Shown here piece by piece: positions 39,701-49,600 of a stretch of DNA of 64,000 nt. Under the pieces are notes generated by a model. It was not told the origin of the DNA, ran no database searches, and saw only the letters and a list, made by a program, of their open reading frames with translations. Position 1 is the stretch's first letter. Each line of letters begins with the position of its first letter. Origin of the DNA: Pycnococcus provasolii (lineage: Eukaryota > Chlorophyta > Pseudoscourfieldiophyceae > Pseudoscourfieldiales > Pycnococcaceae); the NCBI GenBank assembly GCA_938743325.2, contig OW568873.1, forward strand, positions 310,001-374,000. Direction: 5' to 3'. The position numbers and the translations under genes are program-made.

Positions 39701-41854
39701 GTCCGAAAGAGCGGCTTCTCTCAAGGTGGTTTTAGAGCTCAGTCACCAGAGCCGCGCGATACTAGCTTCGTATTGCGAACACCTAGCCGAATTGTAGCCG
39801 TGCGTGCAACTCCGGGGAGTGCATTCTCGTCACTCGTCAGCCCGGGTAGCACGCACTTCGGGACTCCCGCTCTGGAGGAGGGGCTGCTTCCGTACGACGA
39901 AAGCCCCCGAACGCCGCGCATGGGAGGGCGAATGGCTGATGATGGTGGACTCGTTCCTGAGCAGGTTCTCGCCACGGCTGACATGCTGTGGTCGGACGCG
40001 GACCCTTCGTCTGCGGAGAATGAGGCGCCTACAATGTCGTTGTCGGCTGATGTCACACCTGGCGAAACTACGCCGACGTCATCGCCGAATAGCAATGGAC
40101 GTGGTATCGGAGCTTCCTTCCTCGAAAGCTTGCAAGATCTCGCCGTGACACGCGGCGCGGCGGTCGATTCGATTCCGCACCCTCGCGCTTACCTTTCGGG
40201 AACAAATTCGCCCACCGACTCGATGGTTCTTCCCCCCGAGCCGCACGAGGCGCTCCGTCCATACGTTCGATCGGCAGAGTACGCACACTTTTCGTACCAG
40301 CTTACCGATCGTCTTCGATGGCCTCAGTGGGAAATCCTGGTGACGCATGTGCTGCACATCTTGAATCCGAGTCTGGAGCACATGTGGCTTCGTCGCAGGA
40401 GGTTGCACCATCTGTCACGCGCATCGTCGGTTCTAAGCGAGAGCGACTACTCCATGCTCGCGTCCGTGCGCGGCCGTGCGTTGAAGCGCGGAATGGAGCT
40501 TCGCTGGTCGAAGGACGCGAGCCTCGCATGGCTCGAAGTCGAGCCCCTTGGTGACGAGCCTGTGCCAACCACTCTCCAATGCGCGACTTCCGCGCTTCCG
40601 ATCGCGCTCGCGACGACTGGACGTGGGACGTACCTCTCACCGCTGCGCGTTCCGCTGCCGCACGAAGACAGCTACGCTCGGTATGCGGCGACGCTGACTG
40701 GCCCCGCGCTTTGGTGGCGTCTCACATGCGGAACGAATGCGAGGCTTCGCCAGGTGACGCGTCTCCCTCGTACGAGCGCAACGGACGGACCACTCTTCTC
40801 TGCAAGCTCTGCGCATGCGCTGCGCTCTCTCGTCTCGTATCTGAACGGCCCGGTGAGCGCCGCACTGCGAGACCGTGGCTGCCGCGCGTCACTAGGTCTA
40901 GACGCTGAGGCTGGTCGTCTGAGTGTGCTTTTGCTCGGGCCAGGCGACGGTGCTCCGCCCGGTGTGATGGCAGCATCGACGTTGGGCGCGGTGGAGCTTG
41001 ACCAGTCGCTCGCCGGCGCGATGTGCGCGGCGAAGCGTGAACGTGGCGAATCTTGGCTGAGTAGGATGGGCCTTAGGATCGCGGGTGGCCGTGGCGGTGG
41101 CAGTTCCGGGAACATGCAGCGAACTCGCACGCGCTCTTCGCGTGCCGTGTCGAGCGACGGCGTGCTTGGTCCGTATCGTGCGATCCCATCGAGCGAAGAC
41201 GACATTTCGGACGGCGATATCGAAAGTTCCGATTTGTCTGCTTCTTCGCACAGCACGAAGAAGTGGTTCGCACACATGCCGCCGTCACGCACTCGCATGG
41301 CGATGTATATCGTGCTGCTGATGGCACTTTTGACTGCGCTGGCGCTCGCTGGATGTGCCATGATATATGCGACGAGTTCCGCAGCCGTGTACGTGAGCCT
41401 TCTATGTCCTCCGCTCGCCTTGCCGGTGCTGCCACTGGTGATTCTGGAGATTGCCCTCACGCCTGGTCCGGAAAGCGCCACCTCACTCCGCCTGTGCAAC
41501 CTTTGGCTCACGCGCGCGTCCTTCGCCGCAGGTGCCGCGGCGGTGGTTGAGATTGTGTCGATCGATGCCACAGATGGCATAGCGATTTGGCGTGAACAGC
41601 CTCTGGCTTCTCTGTTGGCAACGATGCCGTTCGTGCTTCTCAGTGGCATTTTGTGCATGTGCCGTGTCTTGTGCGAGCGCCACATGCGCAACTTGTATGC
41701 TGAGACAGACAATCTTGGCGAAGAGCTCAAAGTGAAGCCGCCGACGACGTCTCTCGCATCGTCGCCTGACCGGCAGGTGAGAGAGTTTCGGCCGACTGGC
41801 CGACCGCCGCGCTTTCCTCCTTCCTCATCCCCTCCTCCTCCTAGCGTTGTGTAG
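36785..41854 (+). CDS. Large glycine-rich secreted/membrane protein (plant At5g11700-like)
   Basis: 1689 residues, no intron. Signal peptide VLVLLILLLGSASA after the ATG at 36785. The ectodomain (about 25-910) alternates beta-strand-like segments (GTLTIGNNTVIDC, NNSIILNTTAQIKGSTIELYAKN) with Gly-rich loops (GGGGAGGSIVV, GGGGGGGGVVHVQW), suggesting a beta-helix, with many N-glycosylation sites. A Cys-rich segment DPCPIGTYKTKWGSDVKLCKSCPDPSEALG (about 840-870), then CPYTC, precedes a first membrane span near 930. A long cytosolic region follows and the C-terminus has four more hydrophobic helices (MAMYIVLLMALLTALALAGCAMIY; LLCPPLALPVLPLVILEIAL). Land plants have a family with this layout, function unknown. 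Surface or endomembrane location inferred. Confidence 0.75.
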   Translation: MALLLMPMRGGVLVLLILLLGSASAFLPPRHRKSKLINTCQHITPDAVGSLSTTCAIPANIHVTLASGTRVVGNGTLTIGNNTVIDCSDSDEEDDENGASNANAPQPCEISIHVNNSIILNTTAQIKGSTIELYAKNTCTLSTNSSVNVTARGTDAPSTASASGSNAGGGNGGTGAVCSSDSTTQAGKAAGWGQLTQPTAHGGDGNGEKPGRGGGSVSVTCDGGLVLAGCIEANGGNAIDGGGGAGGSIVVSAPTVVGSPSTTAWLTAGAITAAGGDGFTNGKKPPGGGGAGGRVAILSDAISPDVRRWVSGGHSEDVAACDHAQSGGAGTRFENQGGGTLYVSNAGSDGYASWTETPTPAGHFPRDGEMPPPFGEVVVQGGAKLSVVPGHEVFALTNIVANHGTITANLDESENGAPLVLVTTHIYVGDGGSISATGVPIRLEQLTGSEGSLELDAKATVSSTLDSSKHNEPSFVFFDTIKMTGGSSMICSGDLEVRGTGNMKIGTDADAHSGAGNSIIQSQRLSLSGYVGLHVGKRGSILSAQPGSSSTTFGKRNAAACPNAPNCSALPPHESPCGLSFDPDHPLDGSFSLQLCRIETIEIVGGIISAPSVLARRVHAVNVSRHGAISADALGCGAGEGPGAGGGSADMGGGGGHGGHGGSTTSNSTNGTTVTVQGGSSYGLEGDTPCEMGSGGGGIRGGSGGGVIVLGTKTSPLWILILETGGSITSDGSTAGEMGGGGGAGGTVSASIDWRGGFRADYKTHFTAVGGQGGSGGGGGGGGGVVHVQWTSPAPVEATFEGSNVSQGVLSLRGGEASSPGLSGRYGFASSSDCPPGRAGELCDPCPIGTYKTKWGSDVKLCKSCPDPSEALGAVTWAPANEGHIPDLPNGTGAFHLPCPYTCVSRRVSPPSCAGPLARFVDFLGGPGPASALAAVVAAIFFFPLALSRRSRAISRGREAHAAWQLGAPEAIVRKSGFSQGGFRAQSPEPRDTSFVLRTPSRIVAVRATPGSAFSSLVSPGSTHFGTPALEEGLLPYDESPRTPRMGGRMADDGGLVPEQVLATADMLWSDADPSSAENEAPTMSLSADVTPGETTPTSSPNSNGRGIGASFLESLQDLAVTRGAAVDSIPHPRAYLSGTNSPTDSMVLPPEPHEALRPYVRSAEYAHFSYQLTDRLRWPQWEILVTHVLHILNPSLEHMWLRRRRLHHLSRASSVLSESDYSMLASVRGRALKRGMELRWSKDASLAWLEVEPLGDEPVPTTLQCATSALPIALATTGRGTYLSPLRVPLPHEDSYARYAATLTGPALWWRLTCGTNARLRQVTRLPRTSATDGPLFSASSAHALRSLVSYLNGPVSAALRDRGCRASLGLDAEAGRLSVLLLGPGDGAPPGVMAASTLGAVELDQSLAGAMCAAKRERGESWLSRMGLRIAGGRGGGSSGNMQRTRTRSSRAVSSDGVLGPYRAIPSSEDDISDGDIESSDLSASSHSTKKWFAHMPPSRTRMAMYIVLLMALLTALALAGCAMIYATSSAAVYVSLLCPPLALPVLPLVILEIALTPGPESATSLRLCNLWLTRASFAAGAAAVVEIVSIDATDGIAIWREQPLASLLATMPFVLLSGILCMCRVLCERHMRNLYAETDNLGEELKVKPPTTSLASSPDRQVREFRPTGRPPRFPPSSSPPPPSVV

Positions 41855-44012
41855 TAGTAGTAGTAGTAGCAGTAGGTATTTAAATGTTAAATAGAACAAT
41901 TGTAATAAAGACGTGTACTTTTTCTTTTTGCTAAATGAGCGATCTTAGAAATCTTCCTGGCAATGCCTCAACCAAAATAATGGGGGGGGCACGCGATGTC
42001 GACGACGCTCTTCCTCGTCTTCGGCGGTGGCACCAGCACGATTCGACGGGCACGGCGGTCGACATCATTGCGTTGTGAATCGCGCGCATGCATGTATGTT
42101 GGTCGGGGGTTCCAATATTGTCCGTTGACGTCAAGATAAATGATGGAAGGAATGAAGTGTAAGTAGATGTCCTATAGACGAGTGGCCTTCTCCTTAGTCT
42201 ATGGGGACGCTAAGGCGGCGCGGTGAGCTCTTCTAGGCCGTCGAGCTAGCTAGGGGTAGAGCTCAACGCGGCGAGATTAGATGGAGAGCTCTTAGGCCTT
42301 ATTAAGGAGCTCATTCATTCCACCCCTTATTATAATCTATCTTATTTGTGTAACGACCTCAATCAAAGGATCCTGCACAAGTCACAACTAGTAGTAGACC
42401 TTAATAAATTATCCTTACCACCACTGCGCACACAACTGACACAAGTTGATCCTGTTCGTTGACTTAGTTCCAATACGCTGCCAACTGCCAAGCTGGGGTT
42501 TTAGAATTTGGGGGTTTTATTAAATGTTATGTATGTCATTATTTGGGGGGTTTGGATTTTGCCTATTATGCATCGTACGGGTTTGGCGCAATTATTGTTC
42601 ACCGCGCGGCAAGCATTGCCTAACCTTTTGGCTTTGCCACCCACACACGTGACACGTCGTCGTGTCGTCTGGCGCGCCTTAAGGTGACTTAAGGCAGCTT
42701 CGCTTTGCTTTTAACGTTACCTCCGCTTCGGGCATTCGGCTTTCGGTGATTGTTACACGGGCGAAAGGGGAGAGGTGGATCAGTGGAGACTGGAGAACCG
42801 TCTGCTGGCTGGGTAGTAGCTTTCCTAGCTAAGTACAGTACTACTACTCATAGCACTTCATTTGGACATCGCGGGTCGGGAATGGCGATGAGCCAGTGAG
42901 TGAGTGAGGCTGGTGGGCCTGCAGGGTAGCACGGGCTTGTGAGGCGTCTGAGGGTTAGATGGAGTTGAGAGAGAGATGTGAAACGACATGAGGGAGCGAC
43001 AGGTCGAGGGAGGTCTCTCCATGGGACCCGGCAAGGGCAGCAACCCTCGGTCCCCTCTCCCTAGAACTACGATTGTGCGAGTGCGTCGCCACCAAGCACC
43101 AGCGCAACGGAGGGGCAGTTCTCCGCAAGTCGAAGTTCCGTAACGTCACGTCAGGAGAGGGGAACAGAGGGGCCCGCCCACCCAGACTGTGCCGACTGCC
43201 GAGCAGTTCGCTGGGGCCCATTCGCATGCCTTGGGATTGATGTGCCGGTTTTGTACAGAACACAACCGGAGCTCCCCTCCCCTCCGAGGGGCCCGGCCCG
43301 GGGGGAACAAAGGCCAAAGCAGAGTGCATGAGTGCATTTCTCCGCGACAACTCCCTCCCCATCCCATCACAATCCATCCGCTGTGCCCTTTCCCTTCCCC
43401 TCTCCCTCTCCTTCCCCTCTCCGGCGCACTCACTCACGTCCCGACACCCTCCCCTCACACACACTCACATCTCCTGTGTCTCACACTTGCATTTGTTGCG
43501 TTGCACCCTACGACGATACCGTAGTATCATTATTAGTTATTGTGTGTCGGTGTCTGTGTGTCTGCTCCTTACTTGCTTACTTGTTTAGTTATTGTGGCGT
43601 TGTTGTGCTTCATTCTTCACTTATTGTTATTCTTGGCAGTCGCTTTTTCACTTTGCCATTGTGTGTGTGTGCGTACCCTAGCTATCGTAGTGCTACGATA
43701 GTTGTTGCAGGCAACGTCTTGTTCGTCGGCGCTCATTGGCTGCTATAGCACGCTTGTTTTATTGCCTCTGGATTCGGTATTCACCATACAACATCCGGAA
43801 GGGTGCCTGCAGGGCTTCTTCGCGCGAAGATAAGAACACTCATCACGGGCTGTGGTGCGCTGAACAACCACCATTGGATTCGCAGCGCGCAGCTAGGCGA
43901 ACGTCACGACGCCACCGCATGACTTCCTTCTAAACGAACGGAAGCCCTATCGGGTATTTCCTGTGGCGGCAGCACACCACACCACAACCACCCAAACCAC
44001 CCGTGTGCCACC
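41855..44012. other. Two-kilobase intergenic region, no gene recognised
   Basis: The longest gene-poor stretch in the window. TGTAA at 41901-41905 ends the preceding gene. It contains clustered GAGCTC sites (42225-42315), a CT-rich tract (43360-43480) and a G/A-rich tract (42895-43030). I looked for tRNA, U6-like and other small RNA signatures and found none convincing. The 3' end (from about 43600) is probably the leader of the following gene. Confidence 0.45.
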
Positions 44013-46136
44013 ATGGGAGACGAGGACGTGGAGACGAGTGCGGGTGGAGGTCGCGACACGACGGCGGCGGCGGCGGCGGCGGCGGCGGGATCAACCGCCG
44101 GCGCTGGCGCTGGCGCAAACCCAACGCCGTCAAGCCCTCGCGCACCCAATAGCGGCAGTGTGCCAACGCCATCGACACGAAGCAGGCCGACGAATAACCA
44201 GCTGCTGTACAAGGCATACTTCCACTGGGAGCACTACCTGCACGAGCTTGGAAACCCGCCGCCGGGAATGGAGAACGCAAAACCGGCGACGGAAACAGAC
44301 GCGTGTGCGAGCGTGACAACCGCCTTCTTGCAAATCCTTGCCATCCTAAATGGCGTCGAGGTAAGGAGGAAACAGGCACCGCGTAACGTGCTCAAACTAC
44401 TCTCGCTGCACACAAGACGTACCAAGGTGGTGGAACTCGCCACAGGAACGCACCGCGTGCCGGAGGAGCTGAGACGACATAGCCTCTGCGATCTCGACGG
44501 GAACGAGTACAGCACGAACCTGGACCGCAACAGGTATGGAGGTGATGACAACTACCTTGCCAGCGTCGTGCGCTTCAACCTGGAATTCCTCTCGTTGTGC
44601 CCACGCCTCATCACGGTCGAGATCATCGACGTGCGAAACAGCATCAGCAGGAAATCGTCGCTACCCACGTCCGCCGCCGCCGCCGCGTCATCCGCGCCCA
44701 AGGTGGATCCGCCACACGAGGGTATCGTTGCAATCACAGTCGTTCGGGCAAGTGATCAGCACTGCTGCTGTGGTTATTGCCTTAAGCACCCAACACCGGC
44801 GGAAGAGGAAACCACCCCAGACGGCGTTCCTCGTAAGTTGATTGTTGTTGAGCGGCCTCTTGCGACGCTGCCCGTACGCCGTCAGAAAGCGACGCATGGT
44901 TCGCAGCAGATCGACGGAAATCATGCCGTCGCGAGCACGGCAGGTGGTTACCAATCACCGCACCGAAAACAAGGGCTTAGTGGGCCCAAACCTGGGGCCC
45001 ACTTACGTGCTGCTGGGCGCAGCACGCCGACACACGAGCAGCAGCAGGATGCGACGACGCGCATGGTGATCCAAGCGATGTCAATGGCAAACCCACTGGC
45101 GAACCCGATGGTAGCCGCTGCAGCTGCAGCGGCTGCCGCACACCAGGCACACCAGGCAGCGGGTGGCCAGTTTGCCACCCAAGCCGCCGCGGGGCAGAAT
45201 TACTTTTTAGCCGCTGCTGCCGCCGCTGCGCAAGCTGCCCGGGCAGCTGCGGCGGCTGGGTCGTTGCCAGTGTCGGCAGCCACAACGCCAACGACACCCG
45301 GACTCAGCGCATTCGATGCACGGACGCAGCATTCGCATTCGCATCAGCAGCCACCACCACCACCACCACCACCGCAGCATCAGCATCAGCATCCGCCACC
45401 GCCGCCGCCACCGCAGCAGCAATCGCAGCAGTCGCAGCAGAGGCCGACGGACTCACCTGACAGTCTGCGCAGTGGATTTGATATGCTTTTATCTGCAGCA
45501 GCTGCGGCGGGCGGTGGCGCTAATCAGGGAGGCGCAGCGGCCGCAGCTGCTGGCACGCTGCACCCAAAGCTTAAGCTTAATCCCGCGCACATGCAGGTAC
45601 CGCTGCCACCCCCTCCTTCCCCTCCTGTACAGGCATCTGCAGCGCCGCCAAGGCGGCGCAAGCAGCACAACGAACAAACGTGCGGGTGCATCATCTGCCA
45701 GCAGAAGCGTCGCGGGGCAAATCACGGCCAGGCATTACAGGCTCTTGGGGGAATCACACGTGACACGTTGACTGGTATCAAGCGAAAGGCGGCGTCAATC
45801 GTGTCCCCCACCTCGGATGCTGGCACCGCCGTCGGCGGCGTTGACGATCCCGTCTCAGCCTCAACACCTTCGCCAAACAGCACTGGCACGCGCGAGCACG
45901 GCGCTGCTTCGCTCGCGACTACGCCGACGACCATTCCAATCTCGCCCCAGAAACTGACGACCACACCGGTGTCGCCCTCGCTTGCAGCAACGCTAGGTAA
46001 TGCCGCCGTGTCTCTCTCGGAGGAGAAGACGCTCCTTGAGCGCCTGCTTGCCGAAGCACGTCGTGAAAACGAGATCCTACGTAAGGAGCGCGACGATGCT
46101 AGGGCGCGCGTCAAGGAGCTCACGAAGAAGGAGTAG
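44013..46136 (+). CDS. Low-complexity nuclear-type protein with Cys motifs and C-terminal coiled coil
   Basis: 707 residues. The N-terminal conserved region (about 65-215) starts NQLLYKAYFHWEHYLHELG and contains ASVVRFNLEFLSLCPRLITVEIIDV. A first Cys cluster CCCGYCLKHPT (about 249-259) and a second TCGCIICQQKRRG (about 557-569) follow; the latter resembles the C-x-C--C--xKRR motif at the end of plant VAL/HSI2-type repressors. Between them are poly-Ala, poly-Gln/His and poly-Pro runs (about 365-500). The tail is a coiled coil (LLERLLAEARRENEILRKERDDARARVKELTKK). Overall a plausible transcriptional regulator; the family is not identified. ATG 44013 has a good context (CCACCATGG). TGTAA at 46166-46170. 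Confidence 0.6.
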   Translation: MGDEDVETSAGGGRDTTAAAAAAAAGSTAGAGAGANPTPSSPRAPNSGSVPTPSTRSRPTNNQLLYKAYFHWEHYLHELGNPPPGMENAKPATETDACASVTTAFLQILAILNGVEVRRKQAPRNVLKLLSLHTRRTKVVELATGTHRVPEELRRHSLCDLDGNEYSTNLDRNRYGGDDNYLASVVRFNLEFLSLCPRLITVEIIDVRNSISRKSSLPTSAAAAASSAPKVDPPHEGIVAITVVRASDQHCCCGYCLKHPTPAEEETTPDGVPRKLIVVERPLATLPVRRQKATHGSQQIDGNHAVASTAGGYQSPHRKQGLSGPKPGAHLRAAGRSTPTHEQQQDATTRMVIQAMSMANPLANPMVAAAAAAAAAHQAHQAAGGQFATQAAAGQNYFLAAAAAAAQAARAAAAAGSLPVSAATTPTTPGLSAFDARTQHSHSHQQPPPPPPPPQHQHQHPPPPPPPQQQSQQSQQRPTDSPDSLRSGFDMLLSAAAAAGGGANQGGAAAAAAGTLHPKLKLNPAHMQVPLPPPPSPPVQASAAPPRRRKQHNEQTCGCIICQQKRRGANHGQALQALGGITRDTLTGIKRKAASIVSPTSDAGTAVGGVDDPVSASTPSPNSTGTREHGAASLATTPTTIPISPQKLTTTPVSPSLAATLGNAAVSLSEEKTLLERLLAEARRENEILRKERDDARARVKELTKKE

Positions 46137-46678
46137 CAGAGATCTTAGTGCCAGGGCACCTTACTTGTAACCTTTGATAAAAGGAGGTTTTGCTTTTGTT
46201 TTTAAAAATAAACACCTTGATCGCGACGCGCGAAGCCGAGCGGCATCATGCGCCGATCCCACACCCTCATTATCAGCAACGCGACATCATCACCTGCCGT
46301 CGTGATGAGTGATGACCGTCGTCACTCGTCATTGATTTGCAAAAGCAACAGCGACGGCAGAATCACCTATCCTTGGAAGTCATGTGGACAAACGACATCA
46401 ACGTCATTCAACGAAATATTTCCCGAGCCAAAATGCAATGGCAGCGCACTTTCCCGACGTGCGCTTCGCGTGGGGAGGTCTTGGAGGTCCTAAAACGATG
46501 AAGCATGACGATGCGCGGCGGGAGGCGGAGGAGTGTGAGGACGCCGCGCTACCGCCGCGCCGAGCCGCAGACCTTGCCGCGTCGCCGGGGAGATCGATGC
46601 ACCATCGAGGATAGCGAGACACAAACAGTGGTCAAATAATCGTCAAAAGTTTTTATTGTTTTTATTGTTATTATTGTA
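46137..46678. other. Convergent 3' intergenic region
   Basis: Between the stops of the coiled-coil gene (plus) and the HECT ligase gene (minus). A TGTAA at 46166-46170 and an AATAAA at 46207-46212 serve the plus gene. Open frames at 46250-46620 are short and unlike anything I know. Confidence 0.45.
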
Positions 46679-49600
46679 CTAGCAGAGGCCGAAACCCTCC
46701 GCGTTAGAAATGGCCAGACGCAATTTCCTTTCAAGCTTCTCTTCGGTATGATATTCAGGCAACAACAGTGTGTCAAAGCACGTATGTGCAGTCGGAAGCC
46801 GTTCGGTGTCACCGCCAGAGCGCTGCACCGTTAATCGAACATTACGCAGCCCGCCAATGGGCGCACGTGCACAGCCCGTGGTGAAGAAGAGGAATTTCTG
46901 CTTGTCTTCAAAGTTCATGCGGTCAAGGATACGCCAGAACCAAACGAGAATCATGCGTTCATTTCCTCCATCGTCTTCTAGTCCCACGCCTTGCCCTGAC
47001 TGTGCCGTCGACGGCGCCGAAGTATCGATCGAGGTTGATTCGGCAGAAGTCGACGCTGCACCTGCACCCGCTTCTACGTTGTCATGCCGAGGTACGGCTC
47101 GAATCGACGTGCGCACTTCGTCAGTGCTCGTTGGCAAAGACTCGTAGCCGCCCTCGTAGCGTGCATTCTCCTTCAAAGCATCCATGTCCAGTTCCTCTGT
47201 GCCACAAATCAGCAGCTCGAGTTCGTGAGGCTCGAGCAAACTGAGCGCAGGCCCACCGCAGCAGCGACGAAATCCGGTGCATATGGCACCAAGCCTTCGC
47301 GCGCAACCTCGACCCATCAGCAGCTGCAGATAAAGGTCTACATACTTGCGCCGATTTTCGCGCGTGACTGTCATATCCTTACCACCTGGTAGTAGCTCCA
47401 CCTCACGATACTCGCGCATCGACTCACCTGACGCTTTTACTTTGCGCTCTCCGGGAACAGACACCTGAAAGGTGAGCGAGAACGCCTCTTCGACACTAAC
47501 CCCAGCCGCATCCTCGTCGTAGGCGAGAAGACAACGAAGACTTCGTGCAAGAGTCGGCTGCCACGTTTCCAGGTCTCGAAGGCGTGGTTTGAAGCCAGCT
47601 AGGAAACGGAATGCTGCAGAGCACAGTGGTGCATCCAGCGAAACTCCAGCATATACAGCAAGACCAATCGTTGCGCCGAGCAGGAGATGCTTTTCCTCAG
47701 CGCTTAGACCCTCCTCGCTCATTTGCAGAGGCTCTTTCTCCATGGGAGTCAGCCAGCATCGATGCACTTCGCTATCAAAGGTGCAGATGCCAAAGCTCTC
47801 CGCAAACAGCTCGCGTGTGAGCAGCTGAAAGAATTCCCGTGTCACACCGCCTTCATCAATCGCCTCTTCCTCAACGCCGTGGCTGACAAAACGGATGCGC
47901 AGCAGCCTTCGGAGAGCGCGTGGGCCGTCCTCGCGAGCTGCAACGGCTATGCCACGCAGTGCATCCTCGGCAATATGTGCCCGGCGGATGCGCAGCTCGA
48001 GGAAGCGCTTGTCCTGCTGCTGCACCTGCGCGGCGGCCGATTCCCCGCCCATAGGGGCGTCCATCGCGTCCGCATCCATGCCCATGACATTGCCTGCGGA
48101 GTCAAATGGGTCGACGTCATCGATGCCCGCAATTCCCCCCGTCCCTGCCATGGTAACATTACTCGAGATTCCAGCCGCTTGCTGAGCACGGCGCTGGCGC
48201 AGTTGGCGCAGCTGTCGCTGCTGCTGTTGGTGCATCGCATGCTGATGCCTTCGCCATTCTCGAGCTTCAGCGCGTGCCGCTTCACGGCGCCGCTGCAGAT
48301 CGGCCTCAGCACGCACGAGACGTGCCTTGCACTCTGCGGTGAGAGTAAAGGGAACCTGGCACAGGCTACGAAGCGGGCCAGGGCATGCTGGTGCATCCGG
48401 TGCGAGGCGATGGTATGGGTGGTGCAGACTTCGATGGAGTGCTATGGGAAGACTCTCCGGGGCCGCCTCCCAGCTCGCCGACAGGTCCATGGTTTCCCAC
48501 GCAAGTGCACAGCTCTCCAAATCGACATCGCTCTCGTGCTCGCGCAGCCGCACCCAGCGAAGGTACTCCGTGCGCAGACAGCACTTCTCGCTCGCCTCCG
48601 GGCAAACGAATGCCGTCGGAGGAACACGCTCGCCACCGGCGGAATTTGCCGCACGCAGAATGGCAAGCAATCGTGCAGCTCCCATGGCGTGCACATCTGC
48701 AGACATGCGCGCGCCAAGTCGGCGTGCACAACCTTCAAGATGACGCACGCAGGGTGCCACGAAGCGCTCACGGAATAGGCTGGGGGAGTAGCAACTGAGC
48801 CACCGTGCAATGTGCATTCTCCACGTCGGATGGATCAGCTCACACACGCGTCCTATGCATGCCAGAGCTCGCCTCGACTCCGGTCCACCTGCGGCGATGA
48901 GTGGGTTCTGCAGAAGCAGAGGCAGGCACTTGAGCCACGAAGGCGGCACCTTCGAACTTGCGCGTAGTATGCGAAGCTTGTGTTTTTTGCTTCGCACCGC
49001 ACTGCTCGTGCTTGCCATGCCCGTGTCACCTAGACCAGCCTCGTCTGTGTCGCCGACATCGCCCATGAGAGGATCGCGATCATCACTCTCGAATGCTAGA
49101 GCCAGTGCCTCCAGATGACTCGCGCACATGCTGAGCGCACCCAGCGCTGCATCGAGGACAACGGGGTAGGCAGCCCCAACAGTTGTCAGCGACGAGTACA
49201 GCGCCTCAGCACCAGCCACGTCCATACCAAAAGAGGGCGGCGCATCATCCGCATCTGCCATTTCCGCCGACATGCCTCCTAGTATACCGTCGGCGTCGCC
49301 ATCGCCCAGCACGCGAAAGCCATGCACAACGACACCCGGAGCGCCAAGCGATCCTTCGACCGCCGCTGCCAGGCTCGCAGCGTCAATAGCCATGGCTTCG
49401 ACGCCTCCGCCAACCTCACATTCTTCGGATGCTACGAGCTGTCGCTCCGCGGACCGAAGAAGCTCGAGGAGACTTGGCAGCACCAGCGGATGATTTCCGA
49501 ATCCTGCATGCGTGACTGCATCATCCAAACTCGTTGGAGCGTTGCCCCAACCAAAGTGCCATCCATCCATCACGCCAGAGCAGTTTACCCTGGATGGTGT

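Noticed and set aside
41855-44012. tRNA or spliceosomal RNA gene in the long gap
   Set aside because: No T-loop GGTTCGA box paired with an A box, and no U6- or U2-like core could be found by eye.
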